From Selaginella moellendorffii (lineage: Eukaryota; Streptophyta; Lycopodiopsida; Selaginellales; Selaginellaceae), in NCBI RefSeq assembly GCF_000143415.4, contig NW_003314282.1, positions 1,135,374 through 1,199,373 of the forward strand: a stretch of 64,000 nucleotides of DNA, written 5' to 3'. The notes under the pieces were generated by a model. That model searched no databases and was not told the origin of the DNA. It saw only the letters and a program-made list of their open reading frames with translations. Positions 41,705 through 54,608 of this stretch are shown here, piece by piece. Made by a program: the position numbers and the translations under genes. Position 1 is the stretch's first letter. The number at the start of each line of letters is the position of its first letter.

Positions 41705-43240
41705 ATGGCGCCACTGCGCGTCTTGGAGTTCTACAGCGGCATTGGCGGCCTGGTAAAGAGATTATCGCGCAGATTCGTGGATCCACACACTCTCGCATTC
41801 GTTCTTGCAGCGATTCTCACTCGAGGAGGCTAAGATCGATGCCATGGTCGTGGAGGTGTTCGAGATAAACGAGCTCGCCAACGATGTGTATGAGCGGAAT
41901 TTCGGCCATCGCCCTAATCAGGTGTGTGCTAGCTAGGACAGTGCTTTGGATTGATTGATTTGAGAATCCAGGGAAATATCCAAAGGCTTTCCGTCAGCGA
42001 TCTAGACAAATACGAGGCCGACGCATGGCTGCTCTCTCCGCCGTGTCAGCCTTACACTCGACAAGGTGTGCGATTCTTTTGCTCTTTATTCCTTTCATGT
42101 GGAAAATGTGGACAGGGCTACAGAAGGATTCTGCCGACGCTAGAGCTTCGTCCTTTCTCAAGCTTTTGGACACGATCTCTTCGCTGTCGATTCCTCCGAC
42201 GCATGTTTTTATTGAAAACGTTGTTGGATTTGAGGTAATGGGATTAAGTTGCGATTGCTTTCTCCCTCACCGGGGTCTGTTTTTCTTGCTATTTTTTCCT
42301 TTTCTAGACTTCGCATACACGAAGTCAGCTCATTAAAGTGCTCGAAGACACCGGTTTTAGAATACAAGAGTGTATCATCAATCCGCTCCAGTTTGGGATT
42401 CCATATTCTCGGCCCCGTTACTTCTGCCTGGTAAATCACATTGGTGTTCGAGAGAGAGCATGACTTACCCGTGCGATTTCTCCAGGCCAAGCGTGAACCT
42501 TTCCAGTTTTCACGTTCCGACTTAAACGGGCAACTTGTTTCCTGCCCTTTCGATTTTTCCACCAACAGGGACTTCCATGTTGAAACTAAAACTGTCGGCG
42601 AGTACCTGGAAAATGCTTCCGACTGCACGGAAGACTATATGGTCCCGTCCACTACAATTGCAAGATGGGGAGAAGCTTATGGTATCCTTGACAGCTGGTT
42701 GATCGTTTTGTGAAGTTGTTCTTAACAGTGGCGACAAAGATATTGTTACACCCGATTCCGGAAGATGTTGCTGCTTTACAAAGAGCTATGCGCGATATGC
42801 CAAAGGCACTGGTTCCATTTTAGTCACAAATCCATCCTTTTACAAGGTAGCTTTGGAAAGATTTCTTTTCTTTTCTTTTCTGTGATTGAGCTAACATAAT
42901 GGCTCTCGTGCTCGCAGTATTTTAGCAAGGACCCGGCTGAACTCAGTGACCTGACATGGTTGCAGTCTGCTGGCTTACGCTATTTCACACCACGCGAGGT
43001 ATTTCCTTGCGACTTTTTCTGTATATGTTTGTGATGCTCGAGGTTGCAGGTTGCAAATTTCCATTCTTTTCCAAAGGGATTCGACTTTCCTGATCACTTA
43101 TCTATCAAACAACGGTACGTTTTAGCTGTTCTCATTGCAGATTGGTTGTGTTACGGTTCTTGCACAGATATGCTCTTCTTGGAAACAGCCTCAACATCAA
43201 AGTCGTGGGATACTTGTTAAACTACCTTTTTTCTACGTAA
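41705..43240 (+). CDS. DNMT2/TRDMT1-type tRNA (cytosine-5) methyltransferase
   Basis: [16 protein letters not shown] is methyltransferase motif I; an intron leads to [20 protein letters not shown]. Motif IV is [13 protein letters not shown], with the catalytic Cys of PCQ; motif VI is [11 protein letters not shown], and motif VIII-like [16 protein letters not shown] follows. The end comprises motif IX/X segments [20 protein letters not shown] and [20 protein letters not shown]. The CFT-type tripeptide of DNMT2 is seen as [17 protein letters not shown]. The family methylates C38 of tRNA-Asp(GTC) rather than DNA. About ten small introns. Motifs look intact. Its 3' end is 190 bp before the next gene on the same strand. 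Confidence 0.92.
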
Positions 43241-43430
43241 CGCTGGCGTAGCCATCGAAGCCTTGGTCCAAACAAAGCCGTGGTTTTCTTTTCCTTCTCA
43301 TCTCACGATATTTCGTACGAACATACGGTATATCTATAGTTAATTTGGGCTTGTATTTAAACTGTCCATTTGTGGCAGAAGGGGAGATCTGGTCTGGGAG
43401 GCGTTTCTTACATCTTTGAGCAAGTTTGCG

Positions 43431-44502
43431 ATGGCGGTCAAAGTTTACATTGTGTAAGCCTTCCTGCCTCTCTTGCCTTTGTATGCGATGCATTGCTCCC
43501 GCGTTGTTTGTGCTTTTATTGTCGCTGGAACTGTGTGGATCGGCCCCAAATTGCCTGTTTCTCGCATTCGGGTGCCCTAGATCCACACAGATCTGGGTTG
43601 ACTTCCTTAAGCAATGCGATGCCTCGTTTTACTTTTGATGGGCTCACTGAAGAATCAAACTTTTGTTTTTGTTCTTTTCCATGCCGCGCAGGTACTACTC
43701 GATGTATGGTCATGTTGAGAAGCTGGCTCAGGAGATCACCAAGGGCGCTAACTCGGTGGAAGGTGTCGAGGCTTCTCTTTGGCAGGTAAGCCGCAGATTT
43801 TCGTGCTTGTTTGTCAACTGAAAAATAAAAGAGAGGGAGAGAGTGATGGAGAAGAGCTTGCTTGCTTGGTCGAAAAAAAACTATGTACTGAGTTTGCGAT
43901 CGAAATTTCCAGGTGCCAGAAACATTAAGTGAGGATGTTCTAGGCAAGATGGGAGCACCTCCAAAGTCGGAGGTCCCAATCATACAACCTGGCCAGCTCG
44001 CTGATGCTGACGGACTGATATTCGGCTTTCCCACGCGATTTGGCATGATGGCTGCACAATTCAAAGCTTTCATGGATGCCACTGGGGGCCTCTGGCGTGC
44101 CCAAACACTCGCCGGTAAACCGGCCGGAATCTTTTACAGCACTGGCTCCCAAGGAGGCGGTCAAGAAACTACAGCGTACGTATTTCATTCTCGTTTCGTT
44201 CTCGTGCACGCATCTAAAGCATGGATTGTTTTTATCTCTCACTCTCACTCTCTCTTTTTACGTGCAGGTTGACAGCTATAACCCAGCTTGCTCACCACGG
44301 TATGATCTTCGTGCCGATCGGCTACACTTCTGGCGCTGGGATGTTTGAGATGGTCCAAGTGAAAGGCGGCTCTCCATACGGTGCTGGAACTTTGGCTGGG
44401 GACGGGACCCGGCAACCATCAAAGCTGGAGCTGGAGACAGCGTTCCACCAGGGGAAATACATTGCCGCCATCACCAAGCGCCTGGCCACTAAATCCGATT
44501 GA
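43431..44502 (+). CDS. FQR1/WrbA-type NAD(P)H:quinone oxidoreductase (flavodoxin-like)
   Basis: Exon 1 (MAVKVYIV) joins [20 protein letters not shown], the FMN phosphate-binding loop of the WrbA family. Then [40 protein letters not shown] and [20 protein letters not shown] (FMN contacts), and [20 protein letters not shown]. It ends [11 protein letters not shown] at 44502. The enzyme carries out two-electron reduction of quinones, avoiding semiquinone radicals; plant FQR1 is auxin-inducible and peripheral to the plasma membrane. About 204 residues, standard for the family. Confidence 0.94.
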
Positions 44503-46256
44503 GAGAAACCATCTCCGCGAGCTCTAAGGTATACTTTGCTCTTTCTTTGTTTGGTTCTTTTTCTTATGCTGGCTGTGATTGCTAACAGATAAAACCGCGG
44601 GACTTTGATATATTGTTCTTCCTCTTTGGAGATTCCCGTGGAAGGAATCTCAGGGATGCTTTGGATTGTTTATAAGAAGACGATTTTTTTGGTTTTTGCT
44701 TTTACTATGTTTTCTTTCCAGTAAAGAAGAAGAGAGAATCACGGTGATGGTATGGAACTGGTAAAAGGAAAGGGTTTCGTGGCCCCGGTGAGTTTCTCCT
44801 TTTACTTTTTAGGATTTCTTTTCTTGCTTTGGATGCAAGGCAAGACAAAAAATACACAGTGGAATGATTTTCTCGTGTGGAAAGCTCTTCGCGAGGTTTG
44901 ATTATTACATCACGACCTCAGGGTCAATAACACAAGAAAAAATCTTTCAAGCAAAATCCGATTCTTTTGCTTAATTTCTCGTCAGCACTTTCTTCCAGCA
45001 CAAGATCTGATCTTGCTGCTTGAATTCCTGTTTACTCTTGGATTGAGACGTGAAATTTTCTTTCCCTCTGCGAGTACATACTAGAATCTTAGTAACTTGA
45101 AAAGGTGGCATACTCTATAGGGGAAACGAGAATGATCTGGGCCTGGGTCGCTCCCATGGCTCGCATGATGCAAAAAAGACATTGTACATATTGACTTCGT
45201 CGTTCTATACATCGTCCTTCTCGCTACAAAGTATGCAGCGTAGACCAAAGCTCATCAGATTTGTCGCTGCTTCGCGGGCATCTTAGCATTTCTAGCTCCA
45301 ATAGCTGCCAGCGAGCCAATGAGGCTAAAAGCTTGCAAACCCTACAACTAGTTTCTACTGAAAGCAACCAAAGAGATGGGAGACAATGTAAACAAGTAAG
45401 GACAGGCAAAAGGAGAAGTGTAAAGTTTTGGTATTAAACACACATACACGCACAAAAGTCTTTCCAAGTGTATAGACTGTCACAAAGTTTTGGCTGCGTT
45501 CCTGGAATTTTCATGTGCTTGTCCACGGCCCAGTAGTGGAGAGTCAATGCTGAGTTTTGTCTTGCACATATGGAAACAGGTGATCTATCAACATTCTTCT
45601 TGTTCTTGTTGTTCTTGGCAATTTCTTTTGCGTTTCTTTGGGTGTGAAGAGGTTCTCCTAGTTGACTAGTTTGACTCTAGTTGCTTTTCTAGCTAGGTTG
45701 TGATGATTCGCTATGTATCCGCTGCAATAGGCCTTCGTCGTGGTGTCTTGTCTCGGTATAGATTTGTCTATGCTGTTTGGAATGTTCAAAAGATTAACAA
45801 ATAGATGTTTCAATGTTTGTGCACACACATGTGTTGTGATATATCAAGACTGTAGTTTGAGAGGGAGAGGAAGAGGAATTCGGATGAGCGAGGAAACGGA
45901 CCTTCCCCATGTCCCTTGCAGGGATATTTCAATCTATTAAACGGATTCAGTGCAGAGCGGCATCTCGCCTAGAGAGTCACACCAAAGCGAGAGAGGAAAA
46001 TATTCCACACGATCTCCAAAGGGAAGCTCGTGGTGATGTTTATGTGGGTACAACTTTTAACAATGTTGCTGAAAGGTGGCACATTTCCTCAGAAGGGTAG
46101 TTGCCATCGATCACATTCGTTATCACATGGATATTCCTCTCTCTTTCTTCAGCATGTTTAGGAGCTTCTTGCTGTTTTGGATCAAGATAGATCTAGATCA
46201 TCGATGATTATGGTTCTGCAGTGAAAGATTTGGCAAAACTTTCATATGCTAACCAA

Positions 46257-46322
46257 GCATGGATTGGGACCAGTAAGTACTTTCATTCGCTGATCAGGCA
46301 TGGATTGGGACCAGTAAGTACT
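46257..46322 (+). repeat. 25-bp direct repeat, period 41
   Basis: gcatggattgggaccagtaa followed by gtact occurs at 46257-46281 and 46298-46322 without mismatch. Each unit contains a donor-like AGTAAGT. Confidence 0.85.
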
Positions 46323-46639
46323 GGCGAAAGTGATTGTCTGCAAAAAGAAAACTCTAGAAATTTGTGTGGCCTGTTCTTCTTCTGGAAAACTTGGAACAAC
46401 CAGCCAAGACTGGTGCAAATTCCTAGAAAACGAGATCTTCCTGCTTAAGGAGACCGTTTGTTGACCAAAGACTGGTTTGACCAGGCTTATACCTCCCCAA
46501 AGTACGTATAGCAGAGAGCGTATATGTCGTATATAGTGTTCTCAAGGACATCATGATTGTATGGTATGGAGGGAGAAAGAAGGGGGCCCATGCCACATGC
46601 GCATGGGGCCCCATGCCAGGTCGGTCGGTCACTTTATTG

Positions 46640-46850
46640 ACCGGGGGCCCACGTGGAGCGTGCCGTGCCACGTAGGTAAAATTCCCCCGCCCCTTTCCCC
46701 TTTCACACCTCCAGTAGTCAACCAATAAAGAAAGGTAAAGTGGGCGTCACCCGTCAACGGCTGACGTGACGTGGTGATCTGTAGGTCGGCGGGAACGTGG
46801 GCCCCAAGTGGCAGGCCACGTGGGAATATGACGACACGTCAGCGGGCCCC
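46640..46850. promoter_or_regulatory. Cluster of ACGT-core elements (G-box/ABRE-like)
   Basis: Within about 200 bp: CCCACGTGG (46649), GCCACGTAGG, CTGACGTGACGTGG (46761), GGAACGTGG, GGCCACGTGGG (46814) and ACACGTCAGC (46834). An imperfect inverted repeat (ggggcccatgc ... gcatggggcccc) lies just before at 46583-46612. It looks like a bZIP/bHLH-responsive enhancer, but the nearest start codon on the right is about 2 kb away. Confidence 0.4.
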
Positions 46851-48079
46851 AACCCAGAGGTCAAACTGTGGTCCCTCCCGTCCGTCACCGCCTGGGTGGT
46901 GTTCTCCGGCAAACGCAACGGATGCCCAGCGTTTACATTCTCCTTTAAGTTTTTCTTTTTTTTTTGCAAAAGGTGGCGTTGACTTTGATGGTTGACAATG
47001 TGATTTCCTGAAACGATTTTTCTGATTTAAAGCTGCAACCTTGGCTCCCAAGCATCAGGCGTTTTTTGTGACCAAAACAATCACTGCTTTGTTGCTGGCT
47101 GCAAGAGATTGGGGCAAATGGATTTACTTATTGGATCCATCCAGCTTTCAACTACAGATCGACTCTTCTCATTCTTAAGCTCCAAGTTGTTGAATGAATC
47201 CGGGTGGCCAAAGGCCAAAGGTGGTGGTACAAAAGATTATTATCATCACCCCAAGCTTTTCAAAAAGAGAGTCCTCATCATTCAAGCGATGCCGAGTAAA
47301 GATTCCGGGGCGACATATGGCGAGAGTTTCCTTGCTGATGCTTACTTCTTTTTCTCCCAATAGTAATTTCATTCAAAACTATATATCAAAGTTGCCCGGT
47401 TTCGCCATCTTGACTATAAAACGTGTCAACTTATGCCCACAAAACTATAGAGTTGGATTAACTTGTCTTGGGATTTCTTCCTATGCGATGCGGGGACATG
47501 ATAGCTTCTATAATAATTGGCATGGAAGCATCAAAAGCAGTCGAGAGAGAGGTCCATCCATCAATTCGATTCATGGATGCCATATAAATCAATCCTATAG
47601 GATCATAGTCCTCGCCGGGCGGAAAGAGATCCATGTACGAGATGATCCTATTCTCTTCACCCCCTAAACCACCAACATGGAGAATACTAAATCTCCATGA
47701 GGTTATTTCCATTTCATACTTTTGGCCTTCATTTCCCCTTTAAAAACACATTGCTTGATGCGAAGAGGATTGATTAGACAAGTTTCCGTGTGTGTGTGTG
47801 TGGACCCAATGCTGCATCCCAAAAAATGCATACACAAACAATGCAATGTTTAAGTAACATGGTAGCTATCGAAGAAAAAAATCTTCTTCTTTAGAAAAAG
47901 TGGGAGAATTCGATAGAACTTGATGGAAAAACTGGCTGTAATGAAGGGTGGCACAAGGATTTGTATGAGGCACAAAGAGCCAACCACAAAACTATATGAA
48001 AAAACCGCCAGATTCTTGTCCCAGTCGCGTATAGATTTCGCTTCCAAAATCAAATGCCAAAGAAAGGAGGGAGAGCGAA

Positions 48080-48365
48080 AGGAATAAAATAACGCGGGGG
48101 TCCGGCGGGGGTTCGATACCGGCCAGGGCCATGAGGATGCTGCCCGCGGGCACCATCACGCGTGGCCCCTCGAAAACGCGGACAGCTGCACGCGTGGCAT
48201 GGCCATGGCGGACGGGCAGCTGCCCGTGACGACCACCGCGAAATGCGGGAGGGGGGCTGACGTCATCCTGCCCGTTACTGGATCCAACGGCTATGATGCG
48301 GACACGTGGCATGGGCATCCATGACCCATTCATGCTGGGATAACTATAACTACATATATATACTC
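48080..48365 (+). promoter_or_regulatory. Probable core promoter region of the bHLH gene
   Basis: A GC-rich block with TGACGTCA (48261) and ACACGTGGC (48302) is followed by a TATA-like acatatatatactc near 48352, then about 470 bp of leader to the ATG at 48831. Confidence 0.45.
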
Positions 48366-48830
48366 ATTGGCCTGGGTTGACTCCTCTTCTTCTTTGTTTT
48401 GTTGCTCGGGAGAGAGCTTGTTCGTCTCGCTCCAAAGATTGCCCCGGTCAAAGCCCAGAATTTTATTTGGATTTGTGGAGCGCAGGGATCGCTCGCTGGA
48501 TCCAGTTTGGCAATCGCATTTTACAAATTCTCACTCTTCTTCTTCCAGCGCTAATGAAGAATCTCCTGTGTTGTCGTTACTAAACGCGCCAGGGAGGAAT
48601 TCCCGTTCGATCTCCACGCTATATATTCTAACAATTCTCCTTGGTGGGAGACGTTTGGAGATCTTCCTCTTGTCAAGACCCGTGGCCCCGGCTCGCCACA
48701 AAGAAAAATTGTTTTCTTCTTTCTTTCTTAGGAGGAGGGGAAGGGTTGATGCAGTCGATAGCAAGACTTATAACTCTCCTCTTTCTTCTCCGGAGTAGTG
48801 TTTCTCGAGAGATCTCGCGCCGCCGCCTCG

Positions 48831-51800
48831 ATGTTGCATCACGCAGATAGCCGGCTGCTGAATGCGTTCCCGTTTTCAGGAGCAGAATCAGCAATTGCGG
48901 CCGTCAATCTGTCTCAGCTGCTGCTCTCGTCCACCACATCTGCATCCAACAATCCACAGCAGAAATCAGCAGCAACAGCTTGCGCTAGCGTCGCTCACAG
49001 CCCTCTCAATTCCGAAGGCTCCTCGACGAACAGCACCACCACCACCACCACCAATCTTGAATGTTCCACATCCATACAAGCTCCACCACCGCAAGCCATC
49101 CATTCCTCGGTGTAAGTTCTTGAAGCACTATACCGCACAGTGTTCCATAGTCTTATCCGATTGCCGTGTGAGAGAATTCTTACTGATCGTGTGCTCTCTT
49201 CTTGCAGCTGGTCCGAGTTCTTGAATGGTGCTGCTTCTAATTCCTTCATGGGTGACAACTTAGAGAACGCGCTTCCAACTTCGTCCAGTTTGAGCTCCAC
49301 CGCGCCGCCGGTGACGAGCAGCGGCACGGCAGTCTCATCATGGTGGAGCGGGCGAGATCAGGATGATCAGCTCCCAGCCGTGAACTGGAACCAGACCGCT
49401 GGATCCACCCAAGGCTTGCCCGATCTCGAAGGTGGAGACTGGTCCCCGGGACAATTGGGTTGCCTCCCCACGGCTCCAGAAGTGAACGAGCAGCTCCCCA
49501 GCCACCATATGGCGATCGAGCACAGCGATTTCACCTCCACAATGAACACCACCCTGGTGGATCCCGATCAGATTTCCGGCAATCCGGCTTCATGGGGCTC
49601 CATTCTCATGTACGAAACTTCTCGCTATTTCTTTCTTACGTTAGCTATGCCGTGATTTGCGGACGTATCGCGGGGAACTAAATTCTCTTTGTTTGTGTCT
49701 GCACAGAGGGAGCTCCGGGAATGAGGAAGCTAGCCTTGACAACGAGGCCTTCTTCTCCAGCATGAAGCTCTTGAACAAGGCCGTGTCAGAGCCGTGGCCC
49801 GAGTTTAATCCTCTCAAGAGCTCGGCCGCTGCTTCTGGATTCGAAAGCATCGACGACATGATGATCAAGCAGCAGCAGCAGCAATTCTCGCTGCCGGGCC
49901 ATCACTTAAACATGGATTCGAGCACCAACTGGTCATCGAGAGCAGCAGCAGTTACCAGCAGCCTGGACGTTTTTGGAGGCTCTCAACTCATTGGAGGCAG
50001 GAGCAAGATCAAGCAAGAGATGGATGCACAGTTCCTCATCACCCAACAGCAGCAGCAGCAGCAGCACTCGATGCTTCCGCCACCACCGACGATTCCAAAT
50101 CCAAACAACGTCATGATGAGCAGCGAGGTGCCCAGCCCTAGCAGATGGGGAGCTCACTCTAGCAGATTACCAGCCATGCTCTCGCAAGTTCTTCCCTCAA
50201 CTTCGAAGCGTGGTGGAAACCTGTTTGGATCCGGTTCGAGGTCTTTTGGAAACTATGTGAGCCCGAAAGCCGAGCCAGCTTTGTACTCGAGCAGCAAAGG
50301 CCAGCAGCAGCAGAGAGAACAAAGCTGCTCCATGTCCCAGCACAGCTCGGGAATCACCTCACAACATTCGCATGACAGCAAAGATTCTCATGCCAGCAAA
50401 CACTTGGTAAGCCACCACACAAAACTTTAGACACTTATCTTCTTTTTTCTTCTCTTCTTGTCAAGGCTTGTTGTTTTTCTTGCTCTTGTTCTTGGAACTT
50501 CTATCACTGCACTGCAAGGATCATTTCTCAAAAGGAGAGGAGTAAAAGAAGAGAATCATAGATATGATCATGCATGAACTTTAATTTTCTTTTTCCTTTC
50601 CTTGCTGCTTGTCTGTGTGTTCAAGCGGAACTCGAGTAGTGCAACTTTACCTAGCTGGATGATCTCTTTGCTAAGTTGCTGTTGTTCATTTTCTACATGA
50701 TATAGATGGATGAAAGCCGAGAGGTTTTGTCGTCCGAGCCTGTTTCAAAGCGAGGATCAAACAGCAGCAGCGATCATCCAGAGACATTCTTCAAGAGGCC
50801 AAGGATAGAGCAACAGCAGCAGCAGCAGGCAGCTCCAACTTTACCTTTCAAGGTGAATTTCTTTCCTTCTCTCTGTTCTTTGCTAGTACTGCTTTTCTCT
50901 TTCATAATCTTCTCCTTTGTTTTTCTTTTTTAAGTTGCTACCTTTTGTTTTTCCACAAAAGAAACCTTGTGAACTGAGAGTTTGATGAACAGGCCACCAC
51001 ATTCGTTTTGCAGGTGCGGAAGGAGAAACTGGGTGAACGGATCACAGCACTCCAGCAGCTAGTGGCTCCATTTGGAAAGGTGTGATAAAAACTCCCTCGA
51101 AATTCTTTACTTGGCTGTGGAATTTTTTCGCTGGATTCAAGGCTGATGGGTGTTCTCTCTCAGACTGACACTGCTTCTGTCCTTCTGGAGGCCATAGGCT
51201 ACATTAAGTTCCTGCACGACCAAGTCCAGGTAATGTCCCAGATTACTTTAAACACATCCCCAAGTGAAGGAGCTTACCTCCGGGATCATTGCATATCACA
51301 GCTATTTGTTTCTGTGGGTTTGATCATTGTATCACGTGTGTCTGTGTGTCTTACTGCCTGTTTATACATCTTCCATCTCCTGGCACCGTGTTACTGCTTG
51401 TTTGTCTTACTGCTTGAGAGACAAACAAGCAATCACAAAAGAAAGAAAAAAGTATAGAAAAGAGAGGAAAAGAATGCTTAAATCTGCTTGCTGGGCTGCC
51501 TGTGAATGATCCAGACGTCTGCCTGTGTGAGGCTGCATCGAATCAAGCAGCCCAAGCTTTGGTGGATGGGATGATTGCATTCTCTTGCTGCTCCCAAGCT
51601 CTGGAAACTGGGCCTGACCGTACAACTGTTTTGTTCACATGCTGCCAGGTTCTAAGCACACCGTACATGAAGAACGCAGTTGCAGGCGCTGGAGTCCCGG
51701 GGAGGCCCAATGTAAGTGATTGATCAGCCCTCGTCGCTCTCGTACTCTTTTCTCTTTCGCAGCTTTATCTCGCTCCCGCTCTCTCTCTCTCTTTTATTCT

Positions 51801-52375
51801 CTCTTCTCGTTATCAAAAGATAAAGTTTACAAACGCTATAGATTGCCAAACTACTCTAATTCTCCGCTGCAAGAATTCTCTTCTTACTTCTCGTCCCTTC
51901 TGTCTCGCTACTGCAAGCTGTGTGTTAGAATCATGGCAGCATCTTTCCTGTCTCGATTGCTTGGCAGCGGTCAGTAGCGGCATGGGTTTTCTAAAGCATT
52001 TAGAAAGATGCTTTTGTCAAGTTGATCAATGCATATAGATCAATTCCTGGTTGATCGATACGGGATAGAATTTCCAATATATACTAATTAATGTGTGGCT
52101 TTCACCACAACTTGCAGGTGGTGGAGGGTGCGATGAAAGGATCGTCCTCGTCTTGGGCGATGAGTTCTTCCGATGCATCGAACAAATCCAGAGACAACGA
52201 CGAGCCAAGGCAGGATTTGAGGAGCCGAGGGCTTTGCCTGGTTCCAATCTCCTGCACACTCCAGGTTGCCAATGACAATGGTGCCGATTTTTGGACTCCG
52301 AACATTGGGGGAGGAGGTGGCGGTGGTGGCGTTGCTGGTGGTGGTGCCGCTGGAGGTGGCGGCTCCGCCAAATGA
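48831..52375 (+). CDS. Atypical bHLH transcription factor (bHLH68/112/123-like subgroup)
   Basis: ATG at 48831 ([20 protein letters not shown]). The long N-terminal half is rich in Ser, Thr and several poly-Gln tracts (CAG/CAA runs near 49870, 50046, 50302 and 50808). The domain is split over exons: [80 protein letters not shown]. The HLH is canonical, but the basic region lacks the His-Glu-Arg contacts, as in this known plant subgroup. After the domain come [20 protein letters not shown], also conserved in the subgroup, and a Gly-rich end. The introns after DQVQ (about 420 nt) and after GRPN (about 400 nt) are much longer than usual in this window. Nuclear regulator; target genes unknown. 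Confidence 0.9.
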
Positions 52376-53142
52376 ATGGGATCAATCCATCATAGATCTT
52401 TCAGCGACGTTAACGCGCACGTCAACTCTCCAAGTACGTATATAGATTATGTACGTTAGATCAAGACTTCGAGCATTTGATCATTCGATTTAGCTATGTC
52501 TACGCCCAACGTTCTCTATTCTACTACTGCACTACGTACAGCCGCTTGCGAGAAGATCATCCAAGACACACAAGCTCACATTGGTGATCGACCGCTTCAT
52601 ATGTGAGTGACCGTATAATTATAAATATTGTAGATAGCCATCTAACAACATTTTCGTTGGACACTCTAACTTGATTATTTCGCTAATTACCAAATTAATA
52701 AAAGGTTCGCCACCAACCATGTATCTAAGAGAAAGAGTTTTAACAATTCTCACTCAAGTTCTCCCATTCAAGCACAGTAAAATAGAAAAAATTCCATTAG
52801 TAAATTCCTGATCTTTATCCTTTGAGGAACTACAATAGTATAATGGAGCGTGTGATAACGAAACAAGGCCAAGAAATATCAAACGATTCCCTGCAAGCCA
52901 CAGCAAAGAAAGCGAATATGCTGGGCACTTGACATGTGCAGATGCTATCATGAGCGCACGCGGGCTGTACGGACTGCCCGCCCGTACCAACGGTACCAAA
53001 ATACGGAATATTCTAACGAACGTTCTAGACGCCAACGTGGAATGACCTAGAAGCTTTCAAGCGCGTGAGATTAGGGTTTAAGGCGAAGAACGAAGAGGAG
53101 AGGAAGCGTTGCGCGCCGGCGATTCACGCGGGGTGCTTTGGA
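52376..53142. other. Intergenic, no gene seen
   Basis: Probable 3' UTR of the bHLH gene, then moderately AT-rich sequence and the short 5' region of the peptidase gene. No further coding potential recognised. Confidence 0.55.
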
Positions 53143-54212
53143 ATGGCTGCCGACGGCGAGGTATGTCGATTCCGCGAGCGATCGATCGAGGATTTTCTTG
53201 CGCTGATCGCCGAAATCTTGCGTTGTAGGCCTCGCATTCCGTGGTTCTCTACGTCTACGACCTGAGCCAGGGCCTGGCGCGGCAGCTCTCGACTTCGCTG
53301 CTCGGGGCAGCGATCGAGGGCATCTGGTATGTCACGGGCAAATTTCCCTCTTTAGCTCAAAGATCCCCAGTAACTTCCAAGCTTATAGTTCCAAGTTTTT
53401 CTTCACAGGCACACTTCGGTGGTGGTCTATGGCACCGAGTACTACTACAGCGGTGGAATCACGACCAGCAATCCGGGGCGCACGCCCTACGGCCGTCCCG
53501 TGAACACGGTCGAGCTTGGAAGAACTCAAGTGCCAAAGGAGGTGTTTGCGGATTACCTCAGGGAGATCAGTCCCCGCTACACGGTCCAGACTTACAGCAT
53601 CCTGTCGCACAACTGCAACAACTTTAGCAACGAGGTGGCGCAGTTTTTGCTCGGAGTGGACATCCCGGACTACATTTTGCGGCTGCCTCAAGACGTGATC
53701 ACCACTCCCATGGGATACTTGCTCCGTGAGTGCCAATTTTTTTTTTGCTTTTGTGGATCTTTTTCTTCACTGACTGTTTGATTCTCTCAGAGCCGATGAT
53801 CCAGCAAATGGAGACCACCCTGAGATATGGAGGAGTCCCGCAAGTGCCTGAACTAGCAGAGGCGACGGGGACGCCACAGCGTGTAGCGATGGCCAGACGT
53901 GCCAAGGAAGAGTGCCTCACCACCACCATACCCGAAGACGAGGATCTAGAGCTCCAGAGGATGCGCTCTTCGCGAGCAGTCAAGACGGCTAAGGTGGCTT
54001 CTCGCGGCGATGAGGGAGGAGCTGGACGGAAGAAAGCCGCCGCCACCAAGATGGAGGACGCGAGAGCCAAAGTCCAGGAGGAGATCACTCGCGAGTTTAC
54101 TGCGCTCATGGCCGCGGGAGGGCTGCGAGCCAGCGAGGCGGCGGCTCTTGCCGCGCGGAGAGTGATGGAAAGGCACGGCATTGGTGGCAGTGGCACGGCG
54201 ACGCAGTCGTGA
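53143..54212 (+). CDS. PPPDE-domain (DeSI-type) deubiquitinase/deSUMOylase-like protein
   Basis: Exon 1 encodes MAADGE, then ASHSVVLYVYDLSQGLARQL. The PPPDE permuted papain-fold has catalytic His in GIWHTSVVVYGTEYYYSGGI and catalytic Cys in YSILSHNCNNFSNEVAQFLL, in that order. It continues GVDIPDYILRLPQDVITTPM. After the domain a charged tail follows (TTTIPEDEDLELQRMRSSRA, later AGRKKAAATKMEDARAKVQE) with a predicted helical C-terminus ending GTATQS. DeSI-1-like proteins cleave SUMO or ubiquitin isopeptide bonds; which modifier is used here is unknown. Both catalytic residues are present. The gene ends about 170 bp before the left edge of the tandem duplication. Confidence 0.9.
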
Positions 54213-54608
54213 TAGATACGACGTACGAGAAATTCTTTTGGGTGTGAGCGATTCTTCTACACCCCCATTGATCACACAGTTCCTTGATCGATAACAACGA
54301 CGATGATATGTTTCAATCAATATTGGGTTTTGCCGTGATTGTGGATGTAGTTTGAAACACGTGTTAAAGACTGGATCTCTGGATCGTATAGTCGACTTTG
54401 AATCTGATTTTTCCCATCGGACAAGGGAAAAATCAAAGTTGCAAAGTAAAGTTGCTATCATACAGGGTTATCACTCCATTAACTTTGTAAGCAGGTGTCA
54501 AGCAAGCGTAGTTCATACGTTCTTGCTCTGGAACTTCAGCTATTTGAGAGGTCTAGCTGAAAGAATTGAGCGGTTTGTGATATCTTCTTGCTCTTTAGGT
54601 CCAAGGAA

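Larger units (their letters stand above)
44503..48830. other. 4.3 kb intergenic region without a supported gene
   Basis: Begins with the probable spliced 3' UTR of the quinone reductase gene. No open stretch with family similarity was found on either strand. It includes a 25-bp direct repeat (46257-46281 and 46298-46322), two GC-rich blocks with many ACGT elements (about 46.58-46.92 kb and 48.08-48.31 kb), and a TATA-like run (acatatatatactc near 48352) that probably belongs to the bHLH gene. Confidence 0.55.

Noticed and set aside
45224-45409. Short minus-strand open frame in the 44.5-48.8 kb gap
   Set aside because: 61 codons, no family, no splice context; consistent with chance.
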